A stretch of DNA of 13,918 nucleotides, taken from the NCBI GenBank assembly GCA_032988165.1, contig JANTQF010000553.1, positions 1 through 13,918 of the forward strand. The letters are read 5' to 3'. Below are positions 1-9,189 of this stretch, one piece after another. The first letter of the stretch is position 1. Each line of letters starts with the position of its first letter. The position numbers were made by a program, and so were the translations under genes. The DNA comes from Emmonsiellopsis sp. PD_33 (taxonomy: Eukaryota > Ascomycota > Eurotiomycetes > Onygenales > Ajellomycetaceae). The notes beneath the pieces were generated by a model. The model saw nothing but the letters and a program-made list of their open reading frames with translations, did no database searches and was not told where the DNA came from.

Positions 1-221
1 GGGGGTCGGGGAGGGAGATTGGGGCAGGAGAAAAGTAGTTACTGACCAGGGGGGCGGGAAGAGAGAGGGAAGGAGGGAGGGGTGGGGAGAGGGGGGGTGT
101 TAGGGCGGGGGGGGGGGGGGGGGTGGTGGGGGGGGGGGAGAAGGGGCGGAGGGGTGGGTTGTGACGGTGGTGGTGAGAGAGATGGACTGGGGTATGCTGA
201 GTAGTGAGTCGGGAGGGCGTT
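1..221. repeat. G-rich low-complexity tract with long G run
   Basis: The plus strand is dominated by runs of G, including an almost pure G stretch at about 107-138 broken only by a few T bases, within GGGA/GGAG-like repeats. Several closely spaced G-runs could form G-quadruplexes on the plus strand. The minus strand reads as polyproline/leucine low complexity, so the open frame there is a composition artefact. It may be part of a leader or promoter of a gene lying left of the window, since CT-rich strands often mark fungal 5' regions, but no gene start is visible. Long homopolymers like this are also prone to sequencing or assembly error. Confidence 0.8.
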
Positions 222-249
222 GAGGAGGAGGAGGAGGAGGAGGAGGAGA
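222..249. repeat. (GAG)n trinucleotide microsatellite
   Basis: About nine consecutive GAG/GGA units directly follow the G-rich tract. In the plus frame it would read polyarginine or polyglutamate, which I do not believe is translated. Confidence 0.9.
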
Positions 250-288
250 TGCAGCGTCGGGATAGACACGTCGCTGGTCGCCCTGTTA

Positions 289-312
289 CTGCTGCTGCTG
301 CTGCTGCTGCTG
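289..312. repeat. (CTG)8 trinucleotide microsatellite
   Basis: Eight perfect CTG units, followed by a G run. It would read polyleucine on plus or polyglutamine (CAG) on minus. No supported coding frame passes through it. Confidence 0.9.
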
Positions 313-1263
313 GGGGTGCGGAGGGGCGCAGGGCCCGGAGGAGGCGCGCGGTTGGCGCGCGCATTGTGTGAGTTGAGTTTGTTGGGGTTGGTGTGGTTGG
401 ATACAACAGGTGCAGCCGGGTATATACTAGTATTCTATAGAGAAAAAAGGGATTAGCATGTCTCAGGTAACTCGAGAATGGAGGTGGCTAGCTAGATGAA
501 AGTACCAGTATGCCCTTTGCGGCACGGAAGCCGACAACTGCCAGGCAACGGGACGGGGGAAAAGGGGGGGTTTAGAGAGAGGTGGCAATATACTCACAAG
601 TCCACTGCTCACAAATTAGGAATTGAAGAAATATCCGCTGCAGAGGAGTGTTTCTTCCAAGCTGGTTCCAGACTGTAATGTGATGTTGAAGAGATGAAGT
701 CAAGAGATCCAATGTCTTGGCACGCCAAGGCGGCTCTGCGGTAAAGTCCCGCTCCGCCCTGGTGTACATTTCGCGCATTCTTATCAGTTTTATTAGATAC
801 TCTGCTTTAATATCACCGCAGTTAGTTGCTACCGCGATATCCTACATGCATATGCTTCAAACTGAACAAATTGCTTCGTATTGATAGTATCTAGCTATCA
901 CGTCTATGCTGATCTACTAACCCCTTTCAGAGCAGATATATCTGGTCCGTAGGCATTTTAAAAAACAATTAATATTATCCACAACGGTGCCACCCAGAAG
1001 CAAGCGGTCAGGCTTAACAGAAAAAACACTGTAATATCAGAACAGTTAAAGCAATCCGCAAACAGCTCACCAACACCTGTCCACACTCCCTTTGGTTAAC
1101 GCCAGCAAAAGATTCCACAATCGCTGTTTCACACGCCTCACTTTTTTTCGTCCGCTGGTGATTTCTCTTTGAATCCGATTCCTTTGTTCGGGCTGGGCTC
1201 TCCATCCGAAGGACTGTGGATTTTTCACAAGCTGTGTTGCTGGACTATTATTTCCGTCGCATT
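313..1263. other. region without a supported gene, downstream of the ABC transporter
   Basis: Mixed-composition sequence containing the 3' flank, and presumably the 3' untranslated region, of the transporter whose stop lies at 1264-1266. A minus-strand AATAAAA at about 787-793 could serve as a poly(A) signal. A weak minus-strand open frame at 778-572 ends at a good donor (GTGAGT, intron starting at 597). A matching GCAG acceptor ends at 538, giving a 60-bp intron-sized gap and a short in-frame continuation to a TAG near 495. The resulting peptide of roughly 80 residues matches no family I know, so I do not call it a gene. Confidence 0.6.
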
Positions 1264-4240
1264 TCACCGTGTGGCAGACCCTGCCGAGTCAGAAACCTTC
1301 GTCGACCGTTGGGCCAGTGCTGGTCGCACCGGCCTCGATCCCGTGCCGTTTCGATCTTCATCTGATTGGCTGGAGCTGTCGTCGCCTCCAGCTGTCGTGG
1401 ACGCACTGCGTAGACGCTGAGCGCGATCTTGTAATACTTGCGCCTCTTGGGCCGCTCTTTGGGCGCGAATCTGCTTTCGCCACATACTGGCATACTTGCC
1501 CTTGAGGTTAAGCAGCTGTTCATGGGTTCCAGTTTCCGCGACTTGTCCGTTATGTAACACAAGAATTTGGTCCGCTGTCGTGATGGTGCTCAGACGATGG
1601 GCAATGACAAGCATCGTTCGGCCTTTGGACAATGTTGACAATGCTCCTTGGATGTGTTCCTCGGTTTCCGTGTCCAAAGCAGCAGTCGCCTCGTCGAGAA
1701 GGATGATGCGAGGGTCCTTGAGGATTGTGCGCGCGATGGCCACGCGCTGTTTCTCTCCACCACTCAGCCGCAGACCCCGTTCTCCAACTTTGGTCTGATA
1801 TCCATCCGGGAACGCGAGGATCTTATCGTGGATGCTGGCAGCCCGGCACGCCGCGTAAACATCCTCGTCAGTAGCAGCCGGGTTTGCGTACTTGAGATTA
1901 TACATCAGGGTTTCATTGAAAAGAACTGTGTCTTGGGGAACCACGCCGATATGCCGACGAACAGAATCAATGGTTAGACCATCAACGCTGTGCCCGTCAA
2001 TGAGAATGTTGCCGTAGGAAGCATTGTAAAAGCGGAACAAAAGTCGGAATACGGTAGATTTGCCGCCACCAGATTCTCCAACCAAGGCTGTTGTCGTACC
2101 AGGGCGACAATGGAAAGTCAGCCCGTTCAGTGCTGGTTTGCGGGAATCGTATGCGAACTCCACGTTGTCAAAGGTGATGTCACCCTTGCACCGTGGCAGG
2201 TCAACAGTCAAAGGTCCATCAACCACAGTCGGCTGTTCCCGGAAGAGTTCCAACATGCGCTCCGAATTTATCAAAGCTGATTGAATAGAACGGTAGAAAG
2301 TACCAAAGAAATTAAGAGGGCCCTGCAACTGCGCCATGTATGTCAATAGAGTAACGAACTGCCCGACCTTTCGCTCTCCAGTCGCGACTTGGTAAGCGGC
2401 GATGAAACATGTCACCAACAGCCCGAGCATGAAAACGGTGTTTTGACTCGTGTTCATCAATGTCAGCGAAAACAAGACATGATACTCGGCCTTTTGGAAA
2501 TCGGTAACAGCTCCACGATATCGGCCAAATTCGTACTGCTCAGCATTGAAGTATTTAACGGTTTCATAGGATACCATAGAATCGTTCCTAGAAATAGAAA
2601 AGTTAATAAGATGATCTAAACATAGGGGGTGGTGAGAGACTTACTTGACAGCATCTTCCTGTCTGCTCGCATTGACCATTTGGCGGCGGATTTCAGCTCT
2701 CCATTGAGCCATGCGAATTGTAACGTAAAGGTAGATAAAAGTCACAATGGCCACCACCAAAGCATAGTATACGTCGAATGCAATCATGAAATAGCCCACA
2801 GCAACACACAAATCAATCAACATTGGAACGACCTGGAAGGTAACTTGTTCCAGGAAAGTGTTGATAGAGTTGCCTTTGCTGAGTGCAGAAAGCACCTCAC
2901 CAGTTTTCTTCCCCAGATGGAAGTCCAGACTCAGGCTATGAACATGTTCGAATGCGGCGGTTGAAAGTTCCATGTACGAATACTGTCCAACAGGAATCCA
3001 TAAAAAGGAACGTAGAGAACCGATCAAGCCTTGACTCCCTTGCAACCATCGGTAGAATCCATATAGGACGATACCACCCCATGGAACGCTGAATTTTTCA
3101 CCGTCGTCTCCAGAAAGGGCATTGGTTATCACACCAATCTGGTAAGGAACCAGGACGTTAACGACACGCTGTAGCAGGACCAAGACAAAACAAACAATGA
3201 CTGTCAACTGCAGCCGGCGAGACTTTGAAGGCCATAGGTAAGGAAAGAAGAGAGAGTAACCACTCAGATACTCCCACCAACTTGTTGGTGGCACCGTCGT
3301 CGGCCGACTCCAGGCAGCCTCTGCGGGTTTGGAGTCGTCCGCATCCTGCTTCGAGTTGGGGTGTGACGAGCCATAGTTATCGCCATTCATAGCACCATCA
3401 TGGCCATTAAGTAACCTGGTGGTCTCCGAAGCCTCTTCCCGCGAACCGAAACGGGAATACTTGGAACGCCGGTCATTCCCTGCTCCGATGGAATTTAGAG
3501 CATAAGTGGCCACAAGAGCAAGCAAGAGGAGGATTCTGACAACGGCAACAATGATCTCCACGGTTTCCCAGGCTGTGACGGTCTTTCTCAAACGGCCACC
3601 TGTGGGATCTCCAACAATTGACTCATGATGGGGAGATGTGTAAAGCGCCAGGCAGGCGCCGAAAATAATCAGTTCCATTGGTACGGCGAGAATCCAGGGA
3701 ATCAGCTGAGCAAACGTGGGTGCCGGGGTTGTATCCACCAGAGAGACCAGGATTACGGTGTACGCAAAAAAAGACGCAACAATGTAAATCTAAGCACCAA
3801 GAATCAACATTTGTAAAACATAGACAGGATTAAACATTGAGGCTTACCACTACGGCCTGTCCACACCACCAATGCTGCTGCCGCTCCACGATGACATGCC
3901 ACATATTGACGGCTGCATCAACGACAAATGTGAGCAAAACTCCCACGGACATCCATTTGAATGCTAGCTTGGTATTCGGGGAGAAATCCGTTATAGTCGG
4001 GGTGATCACAGCAGTACTCCTCATGCGCTTGGGCAGCGGCCGTCCACCAGGACCAGTCTTTATCTGGGGAGTGGCTGCATTCAATTTCTTAGCGGAGACG
4101 ACCGAGTGGACGACAAACGAGATCACGAAGACGACCACCAATATCAGAGGAGAAAGGGTTCTAGTATAACTCAGAAGGGCCCTGATCTCGTTGTGAGAGA
4201 GTGACGGCTTCCCGCCGTCAACAGTGCTGGAGAGCGCCAT
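1264..4240 (-). CDS. hmt1: HMT1/ABCB6-type ABC half-transporter, probably vacuolar (three exons)
   Basis: Exons are 4240-3848, 3789-2645 and 2587-1264 on minus, joining in frame to 953 residues. The family exports glutathione-, phytochelatin- or metal-linked substrates across vacuolar or related membranes using ATP. An N-terminal extension has five predicted helices (about 30-50, 94-114, 130-149, 160-182, 205-229). A Ser/Asp-rich linker (about 235-300) precedes the core membrane domain (about 325-580). The family motif DSMVSYETVKYFNAE crosses the last junction (515-529). The nucleotide-binding domain is complete: Walker A GESGGGKST (683-691), Q-loop Q731, signature LSGGEKQRV (787-795), Walker B ILLDEA (808-813), H-loop H843. 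A charged helix (about 883-906) and Ser-rich tail follow. The N-terminal helices separate it from mitochondrial Atm1, which lacks them. The start at 4240 has A at -3 and fits the family, but the frame is open upstream to an ATG at 4489. The substrate is inferred from the family. Confidence 0.92.
2588..2644 (-). other. intron 2 of the ABC transporter (57 bp)
   Basis: The donor is GTAAGT and the acceptor TTCTAG, with a TTAAC branch-site-like motif shortly before the acceptor. The split codon AA|G (lysine 513) is restored by splicing, which rebuilds the conserved AVKNDSMVSYETVKYF segment. Without splicing the frame stops at once, so this intron is well supported. Confidence 0.93.
3790..3847 (-). 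other. intron 1 of the ABC transporter (58 bp)
   Basis: The donor is GTAAGC and the acceptor GCTTAG, in phase 0. Joining residue V131 to I132 creates an uninterrupted hydrophobic helix (VVIYIVASFFAYTVILVSLV), the third helix of the N-terminal membrane extension. Reading through instead reaches a stop nine codons after the end of the helix start. Confidence 0.9.
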
Positions 4241-4840
4241 ATTGCCTCCAACAGATAATCCTAAACTAAGCCCGCGAAATCCCTCCTTCAGTGTGTTTCC
4301 ATGACAAGACCACTTGGGCTCTTTCCGACAGTGTAGATCGGCCGAGTCCGGCGGGAGGGGGTGCCGAATAAACGAGGGGCAGAGTTTGAACGAGCGGAGA
4401 GGAGGATTGGAGTAGGATCCGCGGTAGGGACAGGGCGGTGAGCGGGGAAGAGGGAGAAGAGCCGAACGGGTTGCTGGAAGGGCGTGCAAAAAGAACGTAC
4501 GGAGGAAAACAGAGAAGCCAGAAGGACGGCTGGTCCTAGCAAGCCGCGAATTCTGGGAGGAGCAGGAATTGGACTAGTCCAAAACGCGGCGGGCGAGAAG
4601 GAAGCAGACGATGCGGCTCTGTAGGGGGGCCTCCAGGAAACCGCAGCGGACCAGCAAGCGCCACCGGCAAGGAGAGAAAGGGCGAGAGAGCAGCACAGCA
4701 GGCCGGACACTACGGACAGAGAGGAGGCGGACAGCAGAAAAATGCGCTGCAGTGCGGTGGAGGCGGAGGACGTGTCGATCAGCAGCAACCAAGACTCGAG
4801 GATAGGTACAGAGCAGGCCAGGCGTGGGGACGGAAATACA

Positions 4841-4912
4841 AGGAGAGGAAGAGGAAGAGGAAGAAGAGGAGGAGGAACAGGAACAGGAACAGGAGAGAGA
4901 GAAAAGCTAGAA
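4841..4912. repeat. GA-rich tract with GGAACA repeats (CT tract on the gene strand)
   Basis: Simple sequence made of GGAAGA/GAGGAA units and then about three GGAACA units (near 4873-4892). On the transporter's coding strand this is a long polypyrimidine tract, in the position expected for fungal promoter CT boxes. Confidence 0.75.
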
Positions 4913-5170
4913 AATCGAATAAAGAAGCGCAGGATGGCTTGGTTGGCAAGGAATGGAAGGGAATTGGGCTGTGGCGTGTTGGGAGCTCCGGCGGGTTTCG
5001 ATCTATGAGATCTCCAAGCGCAGCGGCACGGGACCGCGTCGGGGGGCAAAAAAGAGCAGCAGCCGCGCCAACCACGCAGCACACACACACAAAGCAGACA
5101 ACTGTCTATCCGGAGCAGGCCTGGCAGAGCGGGCAGTCCATTGCCAGTCAGTGCGTGTCTGTCTGGCTGA

Positions 5171-5191
5171 GTTGGGAGTTGGGAGTTGGGA
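5171..5191. repeat. three tandem copies of GTTGGGA
   Basis: Perfect 7-bp tandem repeat in the distal promoter region. The regularly spaced GGG runs on plus number one short of a full G-quadruplex unless a later GG is used. No known function. Confidence 0.8.
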
Positions 5192-5602
5192 GAACTGGAC
5201 GAGGCTGAGTCGGTGAGGCCGCTCGGAGCTATCGATGCGCTAGTGGGCGAGGGCGGTGAGCGGTGAGCGGCAGAATTCCGGCCAGGTCGGGCGGATCCGG
5301 AGGCGGTGGGCGGTACTCGGTACTTGTATCTGGGTGTGGCTGCCACTCTAGGCTGTGTACCTGGTACCGGGGCGCTACTTCAAGGGGGATGCCATCATTT
5401 ATTTACATCCCACTCTCTGTCTACATGGACATTGTCCTGACATTCAGCATCCATTGCCGGCCGGGGTGGTCAGCAGAACACTGCTCGATACTTGCCACTG
5501 GCCGACGAGGCTCGGAGATCGCAGTGGGGCATTCCTGGTCTTCCTGTCTTCTTGTCGACTACCCTGCACTATGCATACCTCCATCCTGCTTTGCTCCCAT
5601 AC

Positions 5603-5605
5603 TAA
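5603..5605. repeat. left target-site duplication TAA
   Basis: TAA directly precedes the GGCC terminus and is matched by TAA at 9187-9189. Removing the element and one copy gives the empty site CTCCCATACTAAACTCC. Confidence 0.9.
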
Positions 5606-5621
5606 GGCCATGTTCAGTGCA
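5606..5621 (+). repeat. left terminal inverted repeat of the PIF-Harbinger element
   Basis: GGCCATGTTCAGTGCA, an exact reverse complement of 9171-9186. Similarity stops after 16 bases. Confidence 0.92.
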
Positions 5622-5816
5622 GAGAGCTTACCTTACCACCTGAGAGGTGCAAAAGTGGATCATAATCTCATACATGTGAAGATAGCATATATAGTGTATA
5701 TTTCAACTCCACTGTGGCACTGCAGGCACTATGCCAGATTAATGTTAGTTTTTAAATACCAAATTGCATTGTAATACAATGAAAACAGCTATCTTCTCTA
5801 ATTTCCATGATTTTGC

Positions 5817-7025
5817 ATGTCAAAAACAGAAAATATAGTAGATTTAAACTATATCTTATCACCTTGTGATATTGAATCTGATGGAATTCAACTCACCCAA
5901 CATTTAAACCCCTCAACCCTATCAAATACATCAATTCCAATATGTATCACCACTGATGCCACCCAGAAGAAGGAGGTCTATCCATGGGATTCCTCAGATA
6001 ATAATAAGACTACCCAGTTAATACAGGCCATATTATCTGCCATGCAGTCTATACAGAGTAGATATAGGAAGGCTAATAAAAAGAATATCTATATCCTTAT
6101 TAAGTGGATCATAGTAATGAAATAGGCCCTGTTAGATAGCCTGCTAGAGGCCATATATAAGGAATTCAAGTTAGATGGGAGCTTCAAAGCTCAGAATTAA
6201 CAATTAGCAGTAAAGGCTGTATAGAATATTACACATCAAACTGTGAACAAACAGTAGCTTACTAATTATTTTATATACTTTAAATCCCTATATAGACTGT
6301 GAGAGAAACATCAAAATCAAATATCTGATTGATTATATAATTCAGTGAAGGAAACCTATATTAATTCCTCAGAGGTGATGAATAAATATTTCAAAAAACA
6401 CCTAGATATGGAGGAGTTCTGCAGCTGCAGGCCTTTTTATAAGAACTGCCTTAAATGACTTTTTAGTGGTAAAATAATAATAGGAGAATATGTGGCTAAT
6501 TTTATTACTATTTGAAAGTAAATCTGCATAGTTGCAGAAGATAGTGATGACTATAATAATAATTCTATGTAAATTACTCTATTATTATTACAGATAGTGC
6601 TATTATTACTAGTAACATTAAGAGTGCTATTACTGTTACCACTAGCATTAAGATCTGCAAGTTCTGACAGTAGAGATTCATTAAGGGTAAAATGTGTTTA
6701 AGATAGTAGTCTGACAGTTAATATTAAGAAACTGGGGAATAAAATTATGGAATCTGCAGAGGTTAGCATATAAAAGGCTAAGAATATAATGAATATTCTG
6801 AATTTATTCTTTCAGAAGATTCAGAAGCTCTTATCTACTGAGTGGAAAATTAGTGATGAAAAAGATATATATATTTCTCTCTCATATTACATATTAATTG
6901 TAGAGCTTTTGTAGGATCCAGAGCATAATTAAATGTACATTTCAATATATAAATATCTATCTAAATAGGATAGAAAGAACTGGGCAATGAGAGTGCTGGC
7001 AAATCATGAGAATAATGAGGTGTAA
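5817..7025 (+). pseudogene. Myb/SANT-like DNA-binding protein of the PIF-Harbinger element, disabled
   Basis: The frame opens at ATG 5817 and the same frame is recognisable to about 7025 (about 403 codons), but it is cut by more than ten stops, the first at 6123-6125. In this superfamily the Myb/SANT partner binds the element ends and helps the transposase enter the nucleus. Family-like features are an N-terminal segment with PWDSSDNNKTTQLIQAIL (around 5976-6030) and a tryptophan-patterned helical region at 6126-6470. In that region several stops fall where Trp or Gln is expected, as in LTNYFIYFKSLYRL and FKKHLDMEEFCSCRPFYKNC. A C-terminal conserved block starts with KKLGNKIMESAEV (6726 on). 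The linker at about 6570-6720 is low complexity and its frame is uncertain. The family call is from motif pattern, not a search. Confidence 0.72.
6596..6652. repeat. imperfect tandem duplication in the linker of the Myb-like pseudogene
   Basis: Two adjacent copies of about 27 and 30 bp, each starting AGTGCTATTA and ending CATTAAG, lie in the low-complexity linker. This is probably an internal repeat of the original coding sequence. Confidence 0.65.
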
Positions 7026-7519
7026 TGAGGTAGAATGAACTGAGCAGGAGGAATAAATTAGAAAGTATTTAATGAATAGTAGGTCAATTAAGTGAGTATA
7101 GATATTAAGTAAGTGTTAAGTGAGTCTGTAATGTGCATTTTACCTATCTTATAGATATCTTTAAATAAAAGTTGTTGATGTTTTGGCCTACATCTCAGTT
7201 ATTAAATTACAAAATGATAATTTACTTGTGTTTTTTTAGTATATATTACTATTCTATATTTTTATAGCCAATTAGATGACTGTATTAGCTCTTAGCAACC
7301 TAACCTTCTCACATAAAAAGTAGTGATATTTTATTTTCACTGAATTTCACTGTTTCTGTAATCTACCCAAAATTTCACTATATTTTCCCCTATTTTTTAG
7401 TTTCTCAATTTATATATATTAGACTCTAATGTGATAAAAACAACACAGATTCAAAAAAAACATGAAAATCATGAAAATCATTAAGTTCTACATGCCTATA
7501 GGTCTTCTATCTCTACCTA
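7026..7519. other. AT-rich spacer between the convergent transposon genes
   Basis: No coding signal is seen. The spacer lies tail-to-tail between the two dead genes of the PIF-Harbinger element, so both 3' ends would fall here. An AATAAA occurs at about 7163, suitably placed for the plus-strand gene. The sequence is AT-rich and lacks CpG. Confidence 0.6.
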
Positions 7520-8595
7520 TCATCTTTCATCATTATATGCCTGATATGCTTATCACATTTCCTCTATAATTTCATCTCTTTTTTTAATCATATAGTCTCT
7601 ATCAACATCAGCAGGGCATTCTTCATGGTTACCTGCAGATAGCTGCAGGCAAGTAAGCTTAGTATTTACCTGTAAGTTATCTTCCTCTCTATACTTCTGA
7701 TACTCATTTATGAAGTTATGAAGTGCTGCTAATTCATATACCAGTTGAATCTATATTTTAATACTATATTTATCTTTTAAGTAGTTATATATATAAAATT
7801 GATGCTTGAAAATACTGAATGCCTGTTCAACCACATTCTGGAGACTTGAATGTCACAGATTAAAGAGTTTTTTAATATTTACAGGCCTTTTATCAATGTG
7901 ATCTTACTCCTTAAGGTGATATTACACACTGAAATAGGGGGAAAGAACTGATGGGTTCCTTTATGAATATTCAGTATCTACTAGAAGATAATAGCTAGTT
8001 AGTAGGGTAAAATCATCTTTTTCTACAGAAATAAGAACTTGAGAGTCATAGTAAAATTCCTTCATTCCTATATATATATATATAAAGTTAAGGTTAAAGT
8101 TATAGGCTACTATAATATTCTATGAGATTCATTCCTTTTAATTTCATCATACAGGTTGAACTTTTGTAGGCACTGAAATAGTGAGGTAAGTCTCATCCAA
8201 AATGCCTATAACACCTTTAAAGAATGGTCACTGTTGATAATTCTTGTATAATACCTCCTTACTGTACTCCTCTAGTGGAATCTTAATGATATATTTATAT
8301 AAGATATATAGGGCCTCAAGAACTTCATGAAATACCCTAATAAAACTAATGAGTATTCTCCTATTTAATTTAATAGCTATATATTAATATTGAAATAATT
8401 GCAATTAAATGTTGGAACATCTCCACAGCATTCTAATAGAATATCCTCTAAGTAGTAATATATAGAAATATCAACATCTTCTATTCAATCTTTATAGTAT
8501 TTAATTGACTTAATTCAGTGAGATCCATATTTATTTAAAGCCATTTAATGAGTTCAGTCACTATATTAAGACTCATTTTCATCATATTCTTCACC
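7520..8595 (-). pseudogene. PIF-Harbinger DDE transposase, disabled
   Basis: A DDE-superfamily nuclease that would cut and rejoin the element ends, read on minus. From about 8336 to 7520 one frame holds all three catalytic blocks: first Asp in GVIGILDETYL (codon 8197-8195), second Asp in FYYDSQVL (8047-8045), Glu in NVVEQAFSIFKHQF (7828-7826). Between them is a conserved YYLLVDTEYS segment, and after them ELAALHNFI and a C-terminal RDEIIEEM block. All three acidic residues survive. The N-terminal part (MLIFLYITT, AVEMFQH) is in a different frame, with a shift between 8409 and 8336. That shift may be a decayed intron of about 50 bp ending TATTAG, or an indel. Many stops interrupt the frame. 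The exact start is unclear; ATG codons at about 8574-8585 are the candidates. Confidence 0.88.
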
Positions 8596-9170
8596 TACTA
8601 AATGTGCATGTCAGGGTTGAGAAGCTACATTATGAATTGATGGCTATGAAATTTATCTATATATATACTATATAAACTGATTGGTATGTACACTGCAGCT
8701 TAAGCTACTATCTCACTAGCTATTTAATAGATCAACTGTTGATGGTTCCTTTCAAGTTCTTCTAGAATGTCATCCTCATGTTACTGCCACTGGTTTACTA
8801 ATGTCATATTTCCAGGTTAAATCATCAAAATATTATCAAAATATTGTCAAAAAACATAAAGAAAGATGTATAAAAATATGTTATAGGAACCTTCAGTAAA
8901 AAGATGCTACCCTTAGGTAGTATCTTTTCACTAAAGGTCTTCCCACTGAAAAATCAACTAATCTTACCTGATTTGGATGAAAATCTCCACTTTCTATGCT
9001 ATTAAACATCATTAAAGTCAAAATTAACAAAACATCATCAGAAAGCATTTAAATTATGAAAACCACTCAAATCACTGAACACCCAGGCCTTCCTGACTGT
9101 TCAAAAATGATGAGAGGTAGGAAGCTGCCTGGAGGGCATCAGCTTACTGTGTTTTGTCAAAAATATGGGT
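8596..9170. other. right subterminal region of the PIF-Harbinger element
   Basis: Non-coding, AT-rich sequence between the transposase start and the right terminus. It holds a hairpin (8889-8938) and an 11-bp tandem pair ATCAAAATATT (8824-8845). Related TCAAAAAT motifs recur at about 9098 and 9155. Such subterminal motifs may be binding sites for the element's own Myb or transposase proteins, but this is inference. Confidence 0.55.
8889..8938. repeat. hairpin: 23-bp imperfect inverted repeat
   Basis: Arms 8889-8911 and 8916-8938 with a 4-base loop pair at 20 of 23 positions. All three differences are transitions, as expected if a once better palindrome has suffered C-to-T or G-to-A change. 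Confidence 0.85.
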
Positions 9171-9186
9171 TGCACTGAACATGGCC
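9171..9186 (-). repeat. right terminal inverted repeat of the PIF-Harbinger element
   Basis: TGCACTGAACATGGCC, the exact reverse complement of 5606-5621, followed by the target duplication TAA at 9187-9189. Confidence 0.92.
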
Positions 9187-9189
9187 TAA

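Larger units (their letters stand above)
4241..5602 (-). promoter_or_regulatory. leader and promoter region of the ABC transporter
   Basis: GC-rich sequence upstream of the start codon. Read on the transporter's strand it contains long CT tracts (mainly 4841-4912), as is common in fungal promoters and leaders. A tiny upstream frame, ATG at 4302 to TGA at 4288 (Met-Glu-Thr-His), lies 47 bases before the main start and could damp translation if it is in the transcript. A 352-codon open frame on the same strand (5346-4288) is Pro/Ser/Leu low complexity and is not called. No convincing TATA box is seen. The PIF-Harbinger insertion truncates this region at 5602, leaving 1.36 kb of native upstream sequence. 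Confidence 0.55.
5606..9186. mobile_element. complete PIF-Harbinger DNA transposon, degenerate
   Basis: A 3581-bp element bounded by perfect 16-bp terminal inverted repeats (GGCCATGTTCAGTGCA) and flanked on both sides by the trinucleotide TAA. A 3-bp TAA/TTA duplication and GGCC-type ends are hallmarks of the PIF-Harbinger superfamily. It also carries the family's typical pair of genes, convergent here: a Myb/SANT-like protein (plus) and a DDE transposase (minus). Both are broken by stop codons. The element is AT-rich and I see no CpG in it. The termini and target duplication are intact, so the copy is complete but non-autonomous. It sits about 1.37 kb upstream of the ABC transporter start. 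Confidence 0.93.

Noticed and set aside
39..456. Overlapping frames encoding polyproline/leucine (minus) and polyarginine/leucine (plus)
   Set aside because: They are direct translations of homopolymer and trinucleotide repeats, with no start context or domain support.
1169..2964. Several plus-strand frames of 60-111 codons opposite the transporter
   Set aside because: They are shadows of the well-supported minus-strand coding sequence and show no family motifs.
4288..5346. 352-codon minus-strand open frame upstream of the transporter
   Set aside because: It is Pro/Ser/Leu-rich low complexity with no domain. It coincides with GC-rich CT-tract leader sequence and ends in the METH codons overlapping the leader. 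Open frames of this length arise easily in such composition.
5263..5774. Plus-strand frames of 126 and 139 codons spanning the promoter edge and the Harbinger left end
   Set aside because: They cross the transposon boundary at 5606, have no recognisable domain, and mix ordinary and element-derived sequence.
5817..6125. Treating the 102-codon plus frame as an intact small gene
   Set aside because: The same frame continues with family-like sequence for about 300 more codons past the first stop, so it is the 5' part of a broken Myb/SANT-like gene.
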